Assembly: GCA_036824005.1 (NCBI GenBank) | Contig: DAITBA010000002.1 | Coordinates: forward strand, 62,001-126,000 | Direction of reading: 5' to 3' | Length of the DNA: 64,000 nt | Source of the DNA: DAITBA01 sp036824005 | GTDB taxonomy: Bacteria > Pseudomonadota > Gammaproteobacteria > Burkholderiales > Rhodocyclaceae | Shown: positions 33,869 to 42,794 of the stretch, in pieces | Numbering within the stretch: position 1 is the stretch's first letter | How the letters are laid out: the number at the start of each line of letters is the position of its first letter | The notes under the pieces: generated by a model | Seen by the model: only the letters and a program-made list of their open reading frames with translations | Told to the model about the DNA's origin: nothing | Database searches by the model: none | Translations under genes and position numbers: made by a program

Positions 33869-34876
33869 ATGGAGGCTGTCGAAATCAGCTTGAGCGTCGT
33901 TGTCGTCCTGGTGGCGCTGGCGCTGGTATTCGATTTCATGAACGGTTTCCACGATGCCGCGAATTCCATCGCCACCGTGGTGTCCACCGGCGTTCTGCGC
34001 CCGCGCCAGGCTGTGGCCTGGGCGGCGTTTTTCAACGTCGTGGCGATCTTCGTTTTCCAGCTCAAGGTGGCGACGACCATCGGCAAGGGCACGATCGACC
34101 CCGGTATCGCCGACCACTACGTCGTCTTTGGCGCGTTGATCGGTGCCATCGTCTGGAACGTCGTTACCTGGTATTACGGTATTCCGTCCAGCTCGTCCCA
34201 CGCCCTGATCGGCGGACTGGTCGGAGCAGCCCTGGCCAAGGGCGGTGTGAGCGCGCTAATCCTCGGCGGCCTGATGAAGACGGTGGCATTCATCTTCGTG
34301 TCGCCGCTGCTTGGCATGGTGCTCGGCTCACTGTTGATGATGACGGTGTCGTGGCTCTTTTTCGGCGCCACGCCGCGGCGCATCGACCGCTGGTTCAGGC
34401 GCCTGCAGCTGCTCTCGGCGTCCCTGTACAGCCTCGGCCATGGGGGCAACGACGCGCAGAAGACCATAGGGATAATCTGGATGCTGCTCATCGCGGCCGG
34501 GATGGCGCAGCACGACCAGTCTGTGCCGGCCTGGGTGGTGCTGTCCTGCTATGTCGCCATAGGCTTGGGAACCCTGTTCGGGGGTTGGCGCATCGTCAAG
34601 ACCATGGGCCAGCGGATCACCAAACTGAAGCCCGTGGGCGGTTTTTGCGCGGAAACGGGCGGCGCGGCAATGCTGTTCCTGGCCACGGCCTTGGGCATAC
34701 CGGTATCCACGACCCATACCATCACCGGTGCCATCGTCGGCGTCGGGTCTGCCCATCGGGTTTCGGCCGTGCGCTGGGGCGTGGCCGGCAACATCGTCTG
34801 GGCGTGGGTTCTCACCATCCCCTGCAGTGCGTTGATCGCGGCCGTGGCGTGGTGGGTCGGGCAGGTGCTGATGTGA
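33869..34876 (+). CDS. pit: Inorganic phosphate transporter, PiT family
   Basis: A 335-residue inner-membrane permease with about ten helices and the two PiT signatures: DFMNGFHDAANSIATVVSTG near the N terminus and SLGHGGNDAQKTIGIIWMLL in the second half. It should take up phosphate as a metal complex with protons. It is co-transcribed with the DUF47 gene. The stop lies 26 bases from the convergent sensor kinase gene. Confidence 0.94.
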   Translation: MEAVEISLSVVVVLVALALVFDFMNGFHDAANSIATVVSTGVLRPRQAVAWAAFFNVVAIFVFQLKVATTIGKGTIDPGIADHYVVFGALIGAIVWNVVTWYYGIPSSSSHALIGGLVGAALAKGGVSALILGGLMKTVAFIFVSPLLGMVLGSLLMMTVSWLFFGATPRRIDRWFRRLQLLSASLYSLGHGGNDAQKTIGIIWMLLIAAGMAQHDQSVPAWVVLSCYVAIGLGTLFGGWRIVKTMGQRITKLKPVGGFCAETGGAAMLFLATALGIPVSTTHTITGAIVGVGSAHRVSAVRWGVAGNIVWAWVLTIPCSALIAAVAWWVGQVLM

Positions 34877-34902
34877 CCACGCCGCGCGCGGCGGCTCGTG
34901 GG

Positions 34903-36624
34903 CTACGCTAATGGCATGCGCACGGTAAACTCCGCACCACTGCCGTCGGTGCGATTGTCGGCGGCGGCGCTGCCGCCGTGGAAGTCGGCGATCAGCCGCA
35001 CAATATGCAACCCCAAGCCGAGGTGGGGGCCCTTGGTCGGACCTTCCTTGCGCAGGGAAATCATCGAGTCGAACAGACGCCCGCGCAGCTCCGCAGGCAG
35101 CAGCGGCCCCTCGTTTGTCACGCGCAGCACGGCCTCGGCGCCCTCCGTCCGCAGCGACAATTCGATGGCGGCGTCCGCCGGCGAAAAATCGACTGCGTTT
35201 TCGATCAGCTTGTCCAGCATCTGCGCCGCCAGGTCGGGTGCGCCGGTCACGGTCACTGGCGCTCCGGGCAGTTTAAGATCAAACCGATTGCGGGGGTAGG
35301 CGTGCCGGTAGCCGGTAACGCAACCGCCAATGACTTGAGACAGATCGAATCGCTCACGCTCGACGCTGGACAGGCTCTGCTCCAGACGCGTGGCTTCGCT
35401 CATGCGCGTCAGGATGGTATTGAGCCGCGTCACGCCCTGGTCGGCGCGCTCGATATATACCCGTGAATCCTCCGGCAGGGACTGAAGCTTCAGGTTCTCC
35501 AGAGACGAGCGCACGACGGCGATGGGGGTGCGGAACTCGTGAGACAGACGGCTCGCCATGTTCTGCAGATAGGCGTTGTATTGCCCGAGTTTGTCCAGCA
35601 CGGTGGAGAAGCTGCGCGAGAGGTCGCCGATCTCGTCGCGCGCTCCGGAGCCAGAAACGAGATGCCGGATCCGGCCTTCGGCGTCCACCGCGCTCTCCGC
35701 CTCGTCGCGCAGGCGGCGGATACGGTTAGACAACCGCGTGGCGAACCACAGGATGATGGCGGCACCCAGGGCGAAGACGATCAGCGTCAGGATGAGCAGC
35801 CGTTCGGTCGCGCGCGTGCGCAGGCTCAGGATGGGATTGGTGGTTTCCTCGACAACGACCGCGCCGACAACCTCGTTTTCGCTCCAGATGGGATGGGTCG
35901 CGGATATGACACTGGCAAGACCATCGGGCGTGTTGCGCCAGCGGACACCGGGGGCGCCCTGCAGCGCGTTCTCGATCTCCTTGCCGGTGGCGAGAATGTC
36001 GTCTGAGATGGCGTCGTCGAAATCGTCGTGGGGCGTGCGGATAAGGTGTGTGAGCAGGGGGCGGAGAACGCGCCGCGACAGCCACTCCATCCCCTCGATC
36101 GGGGAATCCGGCGCGTTGCGCGTCGGCTTCAGGCTTCCGGAAAGCGCAAGCACGCGATAGTTGCGATTCACCACCCAGATGCGGGAACTGCTGCGACCGA
36201 GTCCGCGCAGGATGGCGAGGATCTCCTCGGACTGCTCCATGTCGCCGCCCGCGGTGGCGCTCGGCAGTCCCACCGTACCTTGGTCCGCGTCCGGCGCATT
36301 GTTCTGCGCGACCTCCGGGGCAGGGCGTGGCGTCTCGCCCCTGGCGTCGCCCTGGCGCGTGATGGCAAGTTGGCGCAGTTCTTCCTCGGCCTGGCGGCGC
36401 AGCGCATTGTCATCCTCCACCGGCAGGCGCAGAAGGAGCGGACGCTCGTGCAGGGCGGTGGCGACGGCGCGCGCCGTCCCGACCAATGTCTGTTCCAGGC
36501 CTTCGAGGAGCACGAGCTCCATCTCGCGCACGTAGACATAGCCGACCCAGGGCAGTGCCAACAGGCACAGCGAAACCAGCGCCAGCTTCGTGCGCAGCCC
36601 GATAGTGTATGACGGCATCCTCAC
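34903..36624 (-). CDS. Sensor histidine kinase, probably of the sortase-dedicated type
   Basis: A 573-residue membrane kinase. TM1 near residues 12-30, a periplasmic domain of about 230 residues with the segment REMELVLLEGLEQTLVGTARA-like helix at its start, TM2 near 275-300, HAMP, HisKA with ASRLSHEFRTPIAVVRSSL (phospho-His) and ATPase with LIENAVDFSP and GLGLHIVRLIADFHGG. Layout and partner resemble the kinase TIGR03785, found with dedicated sortases in proteobacteria. No sortase gene is in this window. The regulator gene follows nine bases upstream on the same strand. Confidence 0.85.
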   Translation of the reverse strand: MRMPSYTIGLRTKLALVSLCLLALPWVGYVYVREMELVLLEGLEQTLVGTARAVATALHERPLLLRLPVEDDNALRRQAEEELRQLAITRQGDARGETPRPAPEVAQNNAPDADQGTVGLPSATAGGDMEQSEEILAILRGLGRSSSRIWVVNRNYRVLALSGSLKPTRNAPDSPIEGMEWLSRRVLRPLLTHLIRTPHDDFDDAISDDILATGKEIENALQGAPGVRWRNTPDGLASVISATHPIWSENEVVGAVVVEETTNPILSLRTRATERLLILTLIVFALGAAIILWFATRLSNRIRRLRDEAESAVDAEGRIRHLVSGSGARDEIGDLSRSFSTVLDKLGQYNAYLQNMASRLSHEFRTPIAVVRSSLENLKLQSLPEDSRVYIERADQGVTRLNTILTRMSEATRLEQSLSSVERERFDLSQVIGGCVTGYRHAYPRNRFDLKLPGAPVTVTGAPDLAAQMLDKLIENAVDFSPADAAIELSLRTEGAEAVLRVTNEGPLLPAELRGRLFDSMISLRKEGPTKGPHLGLGLHIVRLIADFHGGSAAADNRTDGSGAEFTVRMPLA

Positions 36625-36633
36625 GGCCGGGGA

Positions 36634-37335
36634 TTACGACGGCGCTGCGGCGTCCCAGCGGTAGCCCATGCCATAGACGGTGGCGATGTGGTCGAAGGAG
36701 GGGTCGACGGCGATGAACTTCCTGCGAATGCGCTTGATATGCGAGGTGATCGTGCTGTCATCGACGACGATGTTCGCTTCGCTCATCAGCTGCTCGCGGT
36801 TCTTGACGTGCCCGGGGAACTTGACCAACGTATGCACCATCCAGAACTCGGTCAGGGTAAGGTCTACCGGCTTACCTTTCCACGCGGCGACAAAGCGCTT
36901 GAGATCCAGGTGCAGCGGACCGCGCTCGAGAATGTCCTCCTGCGGCTGGGTCTCGCGCAACGCCTCCATGCGCCGGAACAGGGCGGCGATGCGCGCCAGC
37001 AGATGGGGCAGGCTGATGTCCTTGGTGAGATAGTCGTCGGCGCCGATACGTAGCCCCGACACGATGTCGAAATCGCTGTCCCGCGCCGTGAGAAAGATGA
37101 TGGGCAGCTGCGAGGACATGGCACGCAGCTCCCGGCAAAGGGCGAAGCCACCTTCGTTTTCCTCGCCCAGGCCGATGTCTATGACGGCGAGATCGGGCAG
37201 GCGGACACGAAAGGCGGCCAGCGCTTCCGGCCGATCGCTGAACGCTGCCACGTCATAACCATGCTTTCTCAAGGCTTCCGCATAGTTGGCGCGTATCGCC
37301 GCATCGTCCTCGACAATCGCAATTCGCTTTGCCAT
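36634..37335 (-). CDS. OmpR-family response regulator, sortase-system type
   Basis: A 233-residue regulator. The receiver has E9/D10/D11 in IAIVEDDAAIR, the phospho-Asp in LAVIDIGLGEENEGG and the Lys in DYLTKDIS. The C-terminal winged helix (LTLTEFWMVHTLVKFPG, DDSTITSHIKRIRRKF, IATVYGMGYRW) is OmpR/PhoB type. GLGEENEGGFALCREL with the insertion after the Asp fits TIGR03787. Two ATGs are close together; 37335 has AGGAG at the proper eight-base distance. Tandem direct repeats upstream suggest self-regulation. Confidence 0.88.
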   Translation of the reverse strand: MAKRIAIVEDDAAIRANYAEALRKHGYDVAAFSDRPEALAAFRVRLPDLAVIDIGLGEENEGGFALCRELRAMSSQLPIIFLTARDSDFDIVSGLRIGADDYLTKDISLPHLLARIAALFRRMEALRETQPQEDILERGPLHLDLKRFVAAWKGKPVDLTLTEFWMVHTLVKFPGHVKNREQLMSEANIVVDDSTITSHIKRIRRKFIAVDPSFDHIATVYGMGYRWDAAAPS

Positions 37336-37402
37336 CGCCATATCTCCTGGCTGTTCGCGCCGACTATACACGATAGTCGGCGGCACCGTTGATCGCGGCG
37401 GG

Positions 37403-37423
37403 TGCCACATTTTTGCCACATTT
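37403..37423. promoter_or_regulatory. Tandem direct repeat, probable OmpR-type operator
   Basis: TGCCACATTT occurs at 37403-37412 and again at 37414-37423, an 11-base period, which is one helical turn and the usual layout for OmpR/PhoB-type dimers. It lies between the regulator gene (start 37335, minus strand) and the small membrane protein genes (plus strand), so it may serve both. Confidence 0.6.
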
Positions 37424-37543
37424 CGTCGGCGGAATTGCCGAATCTGGCCCCGACCTGCCCGATACGGCGCCTTAAATACCCCAAGACCGATCATGCGCCG
37501 CGTCGGTGAATGATCCGTCGGTATCGGAGAATGAGACAGGCAG

Positions 37544-37813
37544 ATGAACATTCGTGCGTTCAATTTCAAGATGAAGTTCGGCTCGGTGATCGCCGACTTC
37601 GTCACCTTTGTCGCGCTTGCGCTATGCACGGGGATTGCTGCCAGCGTGGTGCTCGGCGGCATCGTTCTTCTGCTGACCGGCGAACCGCGGGGCGGGGATG
37701 TCCAGACGGGCGTCAGTGCTTCTGCGCTGCAGAACAACCCGCCGTCGGCAGCGGCCAATGCTGGCGATGCGTCCGTGCGTGTGCGAAGTGCAACGCTGCG
37801 GGAGGCCCCATGA
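37544..37813 (+). CDS. Small membrane protein, unknown, first of a pair
   Basis: An 89-residue protein. A basic N-terminus (MNIRAFNFKMKFG) is followed by one strong hydrophobic helix of about 27 residues (DFVTFVALALCTGIAASVVL and beyond), then a polar Ala/Ser/Gly-rich tail. I recognise no family. The ATG follows a weak purine-rich stretch (GAGACAGGCAG). Its stop overlaps the next small gene by four bases (ATGA), arguing for a real two-gene unit, divergent from the OmpR-type regulator. Confidence 0.55.
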   Translation: MNIRAFNFKMKFGSVIADFVTFVALALCTGIAASVVLGGIVLLLTGEPRGGDVQTGVSASALQNNPPSAAANAGDASVRVRSATLREAP

Positions 37814-38052
37814 CCAGGAATCTGAAACCGATTCGTCTTGCCCAGAAACCGGACGCGTCAGCCGCCATTCGCTATGCCTACCCGGCGGCTGCGTCCGGCG
37901 CGACGATGACAGGAAAGGGAAACAGTATGCTGGACAGCTTTGTACCGATGGCGGTTCGACTGCTGAGCCGCAGCGTCGTGTTATTGCTCGCCTTCTGGCT
38001 CTGGCAGTTCGGGCAAAACGCTTACGCCTTCGCCAGGACCTTCCTGCAGTAA
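37810..38052 (+). CDS. Small membrane protein, unknown, second of a pair
   Basis: An 80-residue protein with a polar first half (MTRNLKPIRLAQKPDASAAI) and a C-terminal hydrophobic helix (LLSRSVVLLLAFWLWQFGQN and on). It overlaps the stop of the preceding small gene by four bases. GGGAGG-like GGGAGGCCCC precedes the start. It has no family I know. A compact GC hairpin (38099-38115) lies 47 bases downstream. Confidence 0.52.
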   Translation: MTRNLKPIRLAQKPDASAAIRYAYPAAASGATMTGKGNSMLDSFVPMAVRLLSRSVVLLLAFWLWQFGQNAYAFARTFLQ

Positions 38053-38098
38053 CCACCGAGACCGGCGGCCGGTGTCGCCGGATCCGATCGCGCCAACC

Positions 38099-38115
38099 CC
38101 CGCGCATTGCGCGGG
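38099..38115 (+). other. GC hairpin after the small membrane protein pair
   Basis: A seven-base stem (cccgcgc / gcgcggg) with loop att. No T-run follows, so it is at best a weak or Rho-assisted end. Confidence 0.4.
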
Positions 38116-38282
38116 CTGTAAAGCCGGAGGGCGCACAAGACCCGCATTTGCACCTTCACGCTGGCCCTAGCCGGAGGGCACGCGCGTCGCGTTCGCGCCC
38201 AGGGTGTGGTGCCGACGCCGCTCGCAACGCGGTAGACTTGCCCCTGGGCTTGGCGTGTAATCGTTCTTTTCGGAGTGGCGGT

Positions 38283-39146
38283 ATGGCCATCGAGTTCAAA
38301 GCAATCGGCATAGTGGGTGCGGGGACCATGGGCAACGGTATCGCGCAGGCGTTCGCTGCCCCCGGTTTCGGCGTGACCATGACGGATATCGCCCAGAGCG
38401 CGCTCGATCGGGGGCTCGCGACTATTTCGGGCAGCTTCGACCGGCTGATCAAGAAGGAGAAGATGACGCCGGAGCAGAAGAGTGCGGCGCTCGCGCGGAT
38501 TCAGACATCGACGGACCTGGCCGCACTGCGCGGCTGCGACCTGGTTATCGAGGCGGCCACCGAGAACCTGGAGCTGAAGCTGAAGATTTTCGGCCAGCTC
38601 GACGCGCTGTTACCGGCGCAGTCGGTTATCGCCAGCAACACCTCTTCGATTTCCATCACGCGGTTGGCGGCGGCGACCGGGCGGCCAGACAGGGTAATCG
38701 GCATGCACTTCTTCAATCCAGTGCCGCTCATGCAGCTGGTGGAATTGATCCGCGGCTTGCAAACCTCGGACGCGACCTACGCCGCGGTGGAGGCTATCTG
38801 CGGAAAGATCGGCAAGACGCCTGTGCAGGTCAGGAACAGCCCGGGCTTCGTCGTCAATCGCATGCTCTGTCCGATGATCAACGAAGCGGTCTACGCCTTG
38901 GCCGAAGGCCTGGCGAGCGCGCAGCAGATCGACGAGGCCATGAAACTCGGTGCCAACCACCCCATCGGGCCGCTCGCCCTGTGCGACATGATCGGGCTCG
39001 ATGTCGAGCTAGCCGTCATGAACGTGTTGTTCGAAGGGTTTAAGGATCCGAAGTATCGCCCTGCACCCCTGCTCGTGGAAATGGTCGAAGCGGGATACCT
39101 CGGACGCAAGACGGGCCGCGGATTCTACCGATACGACTCGCCATGA
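38283..39146 (+). CDS. 3-hydroxybutyryl-CoA (3-hydroxyacyl-CoA) dehydrogenase
   Basis: A 287-residue NAD-dependent enzyme that oxidises 3-hydroxyacyl-CoA to 3-oxoacyl-CoA. IGIVGAGTMGNGIAQAFA binds NAD; SNTSSISITRLAAAT and GMHFFNPVPLMQLVE (catalytic His) are hallmark motifs; the C-terminal domain has RNSPGFVVNRMLCPMINEAV and the paired Glu. Length and sequence fit Hbd/PaaH-type single-domain enzymes, which serve butyrate/PHB or aromatic-acid breakdown. Start at the ATG 38283 after CGGAGTGGC. It stands alone. Confidence 0.93.
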   Translation: MAIEFKAIGIVGAGTMGNGIAQAFAAPGFGVTMTDIAQSALDRGLATISGSFDRLIKKEKMTPEQKSAALARIQTSTDLAALRGCDLVIEAATENLELKLKIFGQLDALLPAQSVIASNTSSISITRLAAATGRPDRVIGMHFFNPVPLMQLVELIRGLQTSDATYAAVEAICGKIGKTPVQVRNSPGFVVNRMLCPMINEAVYALAEGLASAQQIDEAMKLGANHPIGPLALCDMIGLDVELAVMNVLFEGFKDPKYRPAPLLVEMVEAGYLGRKTGRGFYRYDSP

Positions 39147-39221
39147 CGGCGTGGCCCCCCGAGCCCGGTTCGTGACCGGACTGCGAGAGCAATCGCGCAC
39201 GGCGGGGAAGGCTTCTTCGGC

Positions 39222-39653
39222 TCAGCCGGCGATGTACGCCTCGAGGTGTTTGATGATCGACTCCTGCTCGGAGATGATCTCCTTGACCAGATCGCCGATG
39301 GAGACGATGCCGATCACCTTCTTGTCGGTGTCGAGCACCGGCAGGTGACGGATGTGCTTTTCGGTCATCAGAGCCATACTCTCTTCCACGGTTTGGCTCG
39401 GGCTGACGTAGTACACCTTCTCGGTCATGATTTCCCGCACAGCCGTGTCTTTGGACGCCTTGCCGTGGAGAATGACTTTGCGCGCGTAGTCGCGTTCGGA
39501 AAATATGCCCACCAGCGTGCCACCTTCGACGACCAGCACCGCACCGATGTCATGCTCAGCCATAAGCTTCAGCGCATCGAGCACGCTGCCCCCCGGCGCC
39601 ACGGAAATAATGCGCTTGCCTTTTTCTTCAACGAGCTGTCTTACGTTCTTCAT
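39222..39653 (-). CDS. CBS-pair domain protein
   Basis: A 143-residue stand-alone pair of CBS domains (about 10-65: VLDALKLMAEHDIGAVLVVE, VGIFSERDYARKVIL; about 78-130: VEESMALMTEKHIRHLPVLD, IGIVSIGDLVKEII). Such proteins bind adenine nucleotides and report energy state to a partner; none is evident here. ATGs at 39653 and 39659 both follow G-rich sequence, and the choice changes two residues. It faces the oxidoreductase operon across 260 bases. Confidence 0.9.
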   Translation of the reverse strand: MKNVRQLVEEKGKRIISVAPGGSVLDALKLMAEHDIGAVLVVEGGTLVGIFSERDYARKVILHGKASKDTAVREIMTEKVYYVSPSQTVEESMALMTEKHIRHLPVLDTDKKVIGIVSIGDLVKEIISEQESIIKHLEAYIAG

Positions 39654-39807
39654 CCCCATCCCCTGACGACATACCCCCGCACTTTTTGACGGGGCCAATA
39701 TCAATTCTAGTCCAAAAGGGTGTGAGCGAGCGCATTTCGGGTTGTCCCGCGCTCGGCGCGGGACACGCCGGTTTGCGACGCCGGGCGTTTGCTGAATCCC
39801 GATGTAG

Positions 39808-39823
39808 CTTGATTTGCGTCAAG
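39808..39823 (+). promoter_or_regulatory. FNR-type site of a class II promoter before the oxidoreductase operon
   Basis: CTTGATTTGCGTCAAG holds TTGAT-N4-GTCAA (39809-39822), one mismatch from the FNR consensus. Its centre, 39815.5, is exactly 32 bases before the centre of TAGATT (39845-39850), which fits a -10 box. This is the geometry of an FNR class II promoter, giving an expected start near 39857; the first gene starts at 39917. Confidence 0.75.
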
Positions 39824-39916
39824 CCGGGCGGCGCCTTGCAGGACTAGATTGCGCTGATCCTATGGTCGGCTTCGCGACCGCAGGCCCGCAGGCAGCCCAG
39901 CAAGGAGGAGTCTGGA

Positions 39917-41737
39917 ATGCTCGATGCGTTACGGGTTCAGCCTGACGAGGGCGAGCCCGATAAATCGGGGGCACGCGAAAGCTATGCCTCCGAGGATCCG
40001 CGGGACATCGGCTGGGTGCGGCAGAACGTGCCCTGCCAGACGGCATGCCCCGCCGGCACCAACGTTCCCGCCTACATCCGCGAAATCGTCGAGCGGCGCT
40101 ACGGCGGATCTTACGAAACCAATCGCGAGGCCAATGTTCTGCCCGGAGTGCTGGGCCGCATTTGCTCGCGACCGTGCGAGGCGGCCTGCCGCCACGGCTG
40201 GCCGGGCAACGGCGCGCCGGTGGCCATCTGTCATCTGAAGCGTGCCGCGGCCGACCTCAAGGATGCCGGCCACCGCATCACCGAACGTCTCTACGCCCCG
40301 ACCGGCAAGCGCATCGCCATCGTCGGCGCCGGGCCCGCCGGCGTTGCCGCCGCCCACGACCTGTCGCTGTTCGGCCACGACGTGGTCATCCTCGAGCGCG
40401 AGGAGCGCCCCGGCGGCATGCTGCGCTACGGCATCCCGGAGTTCCGCCTGCCGCGCAATGTGCTCGATGTCGAACTGCACAACGCGCTGCGTCTGGGCGT
40501 GCAGATGCGCACCGGTGTGGCGGTGGGCACCGGCGCCAAGGAAGTGCGGGTGGCGACACTGCTCTCGGACTACGACGCCGTCCTGCTCGCGACCGGCTGC
40601 ATGGCCGCCACCCAACTGCCGCTGCGCGGCGCGTGGCAAGGCAGGGATCCCGCCCGGGAACTGGCGGACGTCGAGTACGGACTTGATTTCCTGATGCAAA
40701 TGCACCGCGGCGAGCGCAAGCGGGTGGGACGCCGAGTGGCCGTCGTCGGCGCCGGCTTCACGGCACTCGACTGCGCCCGCGTTGCCCACCGTCTGGGCGG
40801 CATGGAGGTCACTATCCACATCCGCACCAGCGAGGAGTACATCCCGGTTACCCACGAGGAGATCTTCGAGGCCAAGCGCGAAGGCATCCGTATCAAGGGG
40901 CTGCGCACGCCGGTCGGGTTGAAGACCGACGAGAAGGGGCGCCTGACCGGTGTCGAGTTCGTCCAGAACCGGCTCGGTGGCTGGCGCGCCGGCGGGCGCC
41001 GGCAGGCCATCGCAATCGAGGGCTCGGAGTTCGTCGAGCCCTGCGACACCCTGATCATCGCCATCGGCCAGCAGACGATCAACGACTTCCTGGACGTCAA
41101 GCTGGAACTAGATCGCGGCGGCTATGTGCGTACTGCCGACAACGGCATGACCTCGCAGCCCGGGCTGTTCGCGGCCGGCGACTACGTGCGCGGCGCCTCG
41201 ACGGTGGTGGAGGCGGTGGGGCACGGCCGGCGCATTGCGCGCAAGATCGACGCCTGGCTCATGGGCTGGACGCGCCGGCGCAAAGTGGTCTACATCAAGC
41301 CTGTGGCGGCGCCGTTGCGCGAGCGTGCATTCGATTTCATCGCGCGCCAGGCGATGCCGACGGCCCCGCTGCCGGAGCGCGATCGCCATGCGTCGTGCGA
41401 GGTGGAAACGGGGATGGACGAGGCAACAGCGGTGGAGGAAGCAAAGCGCTGCTACCTGTGCAATCTGCGCTACGAAATCGACGTGGACCGATGCATTTTC
41501 TGCCGCGCCTGCATCGAGGTGGCCCCACGCAACTGCATCAAGATGGTCAAGGGTGTGGAGATCGCCGACGACGGCACCTACGGCACGCTGGTGGAAACGA
41601 AGGAGTGGAACCAGGTCGGCGCGATCTGGATCGACAATAACGAGTGCATCCGCTGCGGCGCATGCTTCGCCGCCTGTCCGGTGCGCTGCATCTCCATCTC
41701 GCGCTGCGAGTTCGTCGAGATGGACGTGGAAGGTTGA
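39917..41737 (+). CDS. GltD-like FAD/NAD(P)H oxidoreductase with ferredoxin tail
   Basis: A 606-residue electron-transfer flavoprotein. N-terminal Cys clusters (PCQTACPAG; CSRPCEAAC) bind Fe-S as in glutamate synthase small subunit and NfnB. FAD motif IVGAGPAGVAAAHDL, NAD(P)H motif VAVVGAGFTALDCARVA, and FAAGDYVRGASTVVEA follow. The C terminus has a ferredoxin-like part: CIRCGACFAACP is complete, while the first cluster reads CIFCRACIEVAPRNC, so its fourth Cys is displaced. AAGGAGG sits eight bases before the ATG. It probably links NAD(P)H to the 2-oxoacid oxidoreductase encoded downstream. Confidence 0.9.
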   Translation: MLDALRVQPDEGEPDKSGARESYASEDPRDIGWVRQNVPCQTACPAGTNVPAYIREIVERRYGGSYETNREANVLPGVLGRICSRPCEAACRHGWPGNGAPVAICHLKRAAADLKDAGHRITERLYAPTGKRIAIVGAGPAGVAAAHDLSLFGHDVVILEREERPGGMLRYGIPEFRLPRNVLDVELHNALRLGVQMRTGVAVGTGAKEVRVATLLSDYDAVLLATGCMAATQLPLRGAWQGRDPARELADVEYGLDFLMQMHRGERKRVGRRVAVVGAGFTALDCARVAHRLGGMEVTIHIRTSEEYIPVTHEEIFEAKREGIRIKGLRTPVGLKTDEKGRLTGVEFVQNRLGGWRAGGRRQAIAIEGSEFVEPCDTLIIAIGQQTINDFLDVKLELDRGGYVRTADNGMTSQPGLFAAGDYVRGASTVVEAVGHGRRIARKIDAWLMGWTRRRKVVYIKPVAAPLRERAFDFIARQAMPTAPLPERDRHASCEVETGMDEATAVEEAKRCYLCNLRYEIDVDRCIFCRACIEVAPRNCIKMVKGVEIADDGTYGTLVETKEWNQVGAIWIDNNECIRCGACFAACPVRCISISRCEFVEMDVEG

Positions 41738-41740
41738 GAC

Positions 41741-42781
41741 ATGGCCGCGCCGCGCCATCACGTGATCATCGGCAGCGGTATGGCCGGTAGCCAGGCGGCG
41801 GAGACGTTGCGCAGCCGCGAACCGGACAGCCGCGTGACGATGATCACTCTGTCCAGCCTGCTCTTCTATAACCGCAATGATCTGCCCAAGGTTTTCCGTG
41901 GTCACCGAGACTGGCGTGAATTCCTCGTGCATCCGCCGCAGTACTACACGGAACGCCGCATCAACTTCCGCCGGGCAAGCCAGGTCTCGAATGTGGACAC
42001 GGCGCGGGGCAGGATTGCGCTCGAGCACAAGGAGGAGATTCCCTTCGACACGCTGCTCGTAGCCTCCGGCGGCCGCGGCTACATCCCCGAGGAACTGGCG
42101 GACTTTCGCCATCTCATGCATGGCTTCGGCAGTTTCGAGCAAGCCGTTTCTGTAGCGAACTGCCTGCCCGAGGGCGGTCAGGCGATCATGCTCGGCGGCG
42201 ACATGTTCGGACTGGACCTCGCACGGACGCTGGTGGATACCGGCTATCGAGTCACTTTGGTCACCGAATCCCACACCTTCTGGCCCCACGAAGTGAGCGC
42301 CGAGGAACGCGTCCAGCTGATCGGCTTGCTTGAGGCCATGGGCGTCGAGGTGGTGGAATCGGCCGACGTCGGCGGCGTGGCCGCGATCGAGGAGGGCGCG
42401 AAAGGGCTGCCGGCCCGGCGCGTGCTGTTCCGCGACGGCAGCGAACGCTATGGCGATGTCGTCATGCCGTTCTATGGGCTGGTGCCGTCGGTCGAGTTCA
42501 TGCTCGGCTCGGGGGTGGACATCGAGCGCGGCCTGCTGGTCAGTCCCAGTCTGCGCACCACCGATGAGCGCATATATGCCGCTGGCAACGTCTGCCAGAT
42601 CTGGTCGGACGATGAGCGGCGCTATCGTTTCTACTACGGCCGAAGGAATGTGCGCGCCATGGGGGAGATCGCCGCCCGCAACATGACCGGTGCCAGCGAC
42701 ACCTTCGCGCCCGCCCTGGACGAGAAAGTGCACGTCGCTCCGGATGGGCGCATTGCCCAGGCTTTCTGGGAATACGTATGA
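41741..42781 (+). CDS. NAD(P)/FAD oxidoreductase, second flavoprotein of the operon
   Basis: A 346-residue flavoprotein of the NDH/ferredoxin-reductase fold: HVIIGSGMAGSQAAETL (FAD), GQAIMLGGDMFGLDLARTL (NAD(P)H) and RIYAAGNVCQIW near the end. It resembles the FAD part of nitrite or rubredoxin reductases, but the classic GxGxxG of the second motif reads GGDMFG, so NAD(P)H binding may be weakened. It lies three bases after the previous gene, inside the operon, and its product is presumably part of, or an electron partner for, the same complex. Confidence 0.85.
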   Translation: MAAPRHHVIIGSGMAGSQAAETLRSREPDSRVTMITLSSLLFYNRNDLPKVFRGHRDWREFLVHPPQYYTERRINFRRASQVSNVDTARGRIALEHKEEIPFDTLLVASGGRGYIPEELADFRHLMHGFGSFEQAVSVANCLPEGGQAIMLGGDMFGLDLARTLVDTGYRVTLVTESHTFWPHEVSAEERVQLIGLLEAMGVEVVESADVGGVAAIEEGAKGLPARRVLFRDGSERYGDVVMPFYGLVPSVEFMLGSGVDIERGLLVSPSLRTTDERIYAAGNVCQIWSDDERRYRFYYGRRNVRAMGEIAARNMTGASDTFAPALDEKVHVAPDGRIAQAFWEYV

Positions 42782-42794
42782 GGAACAGCGCACG

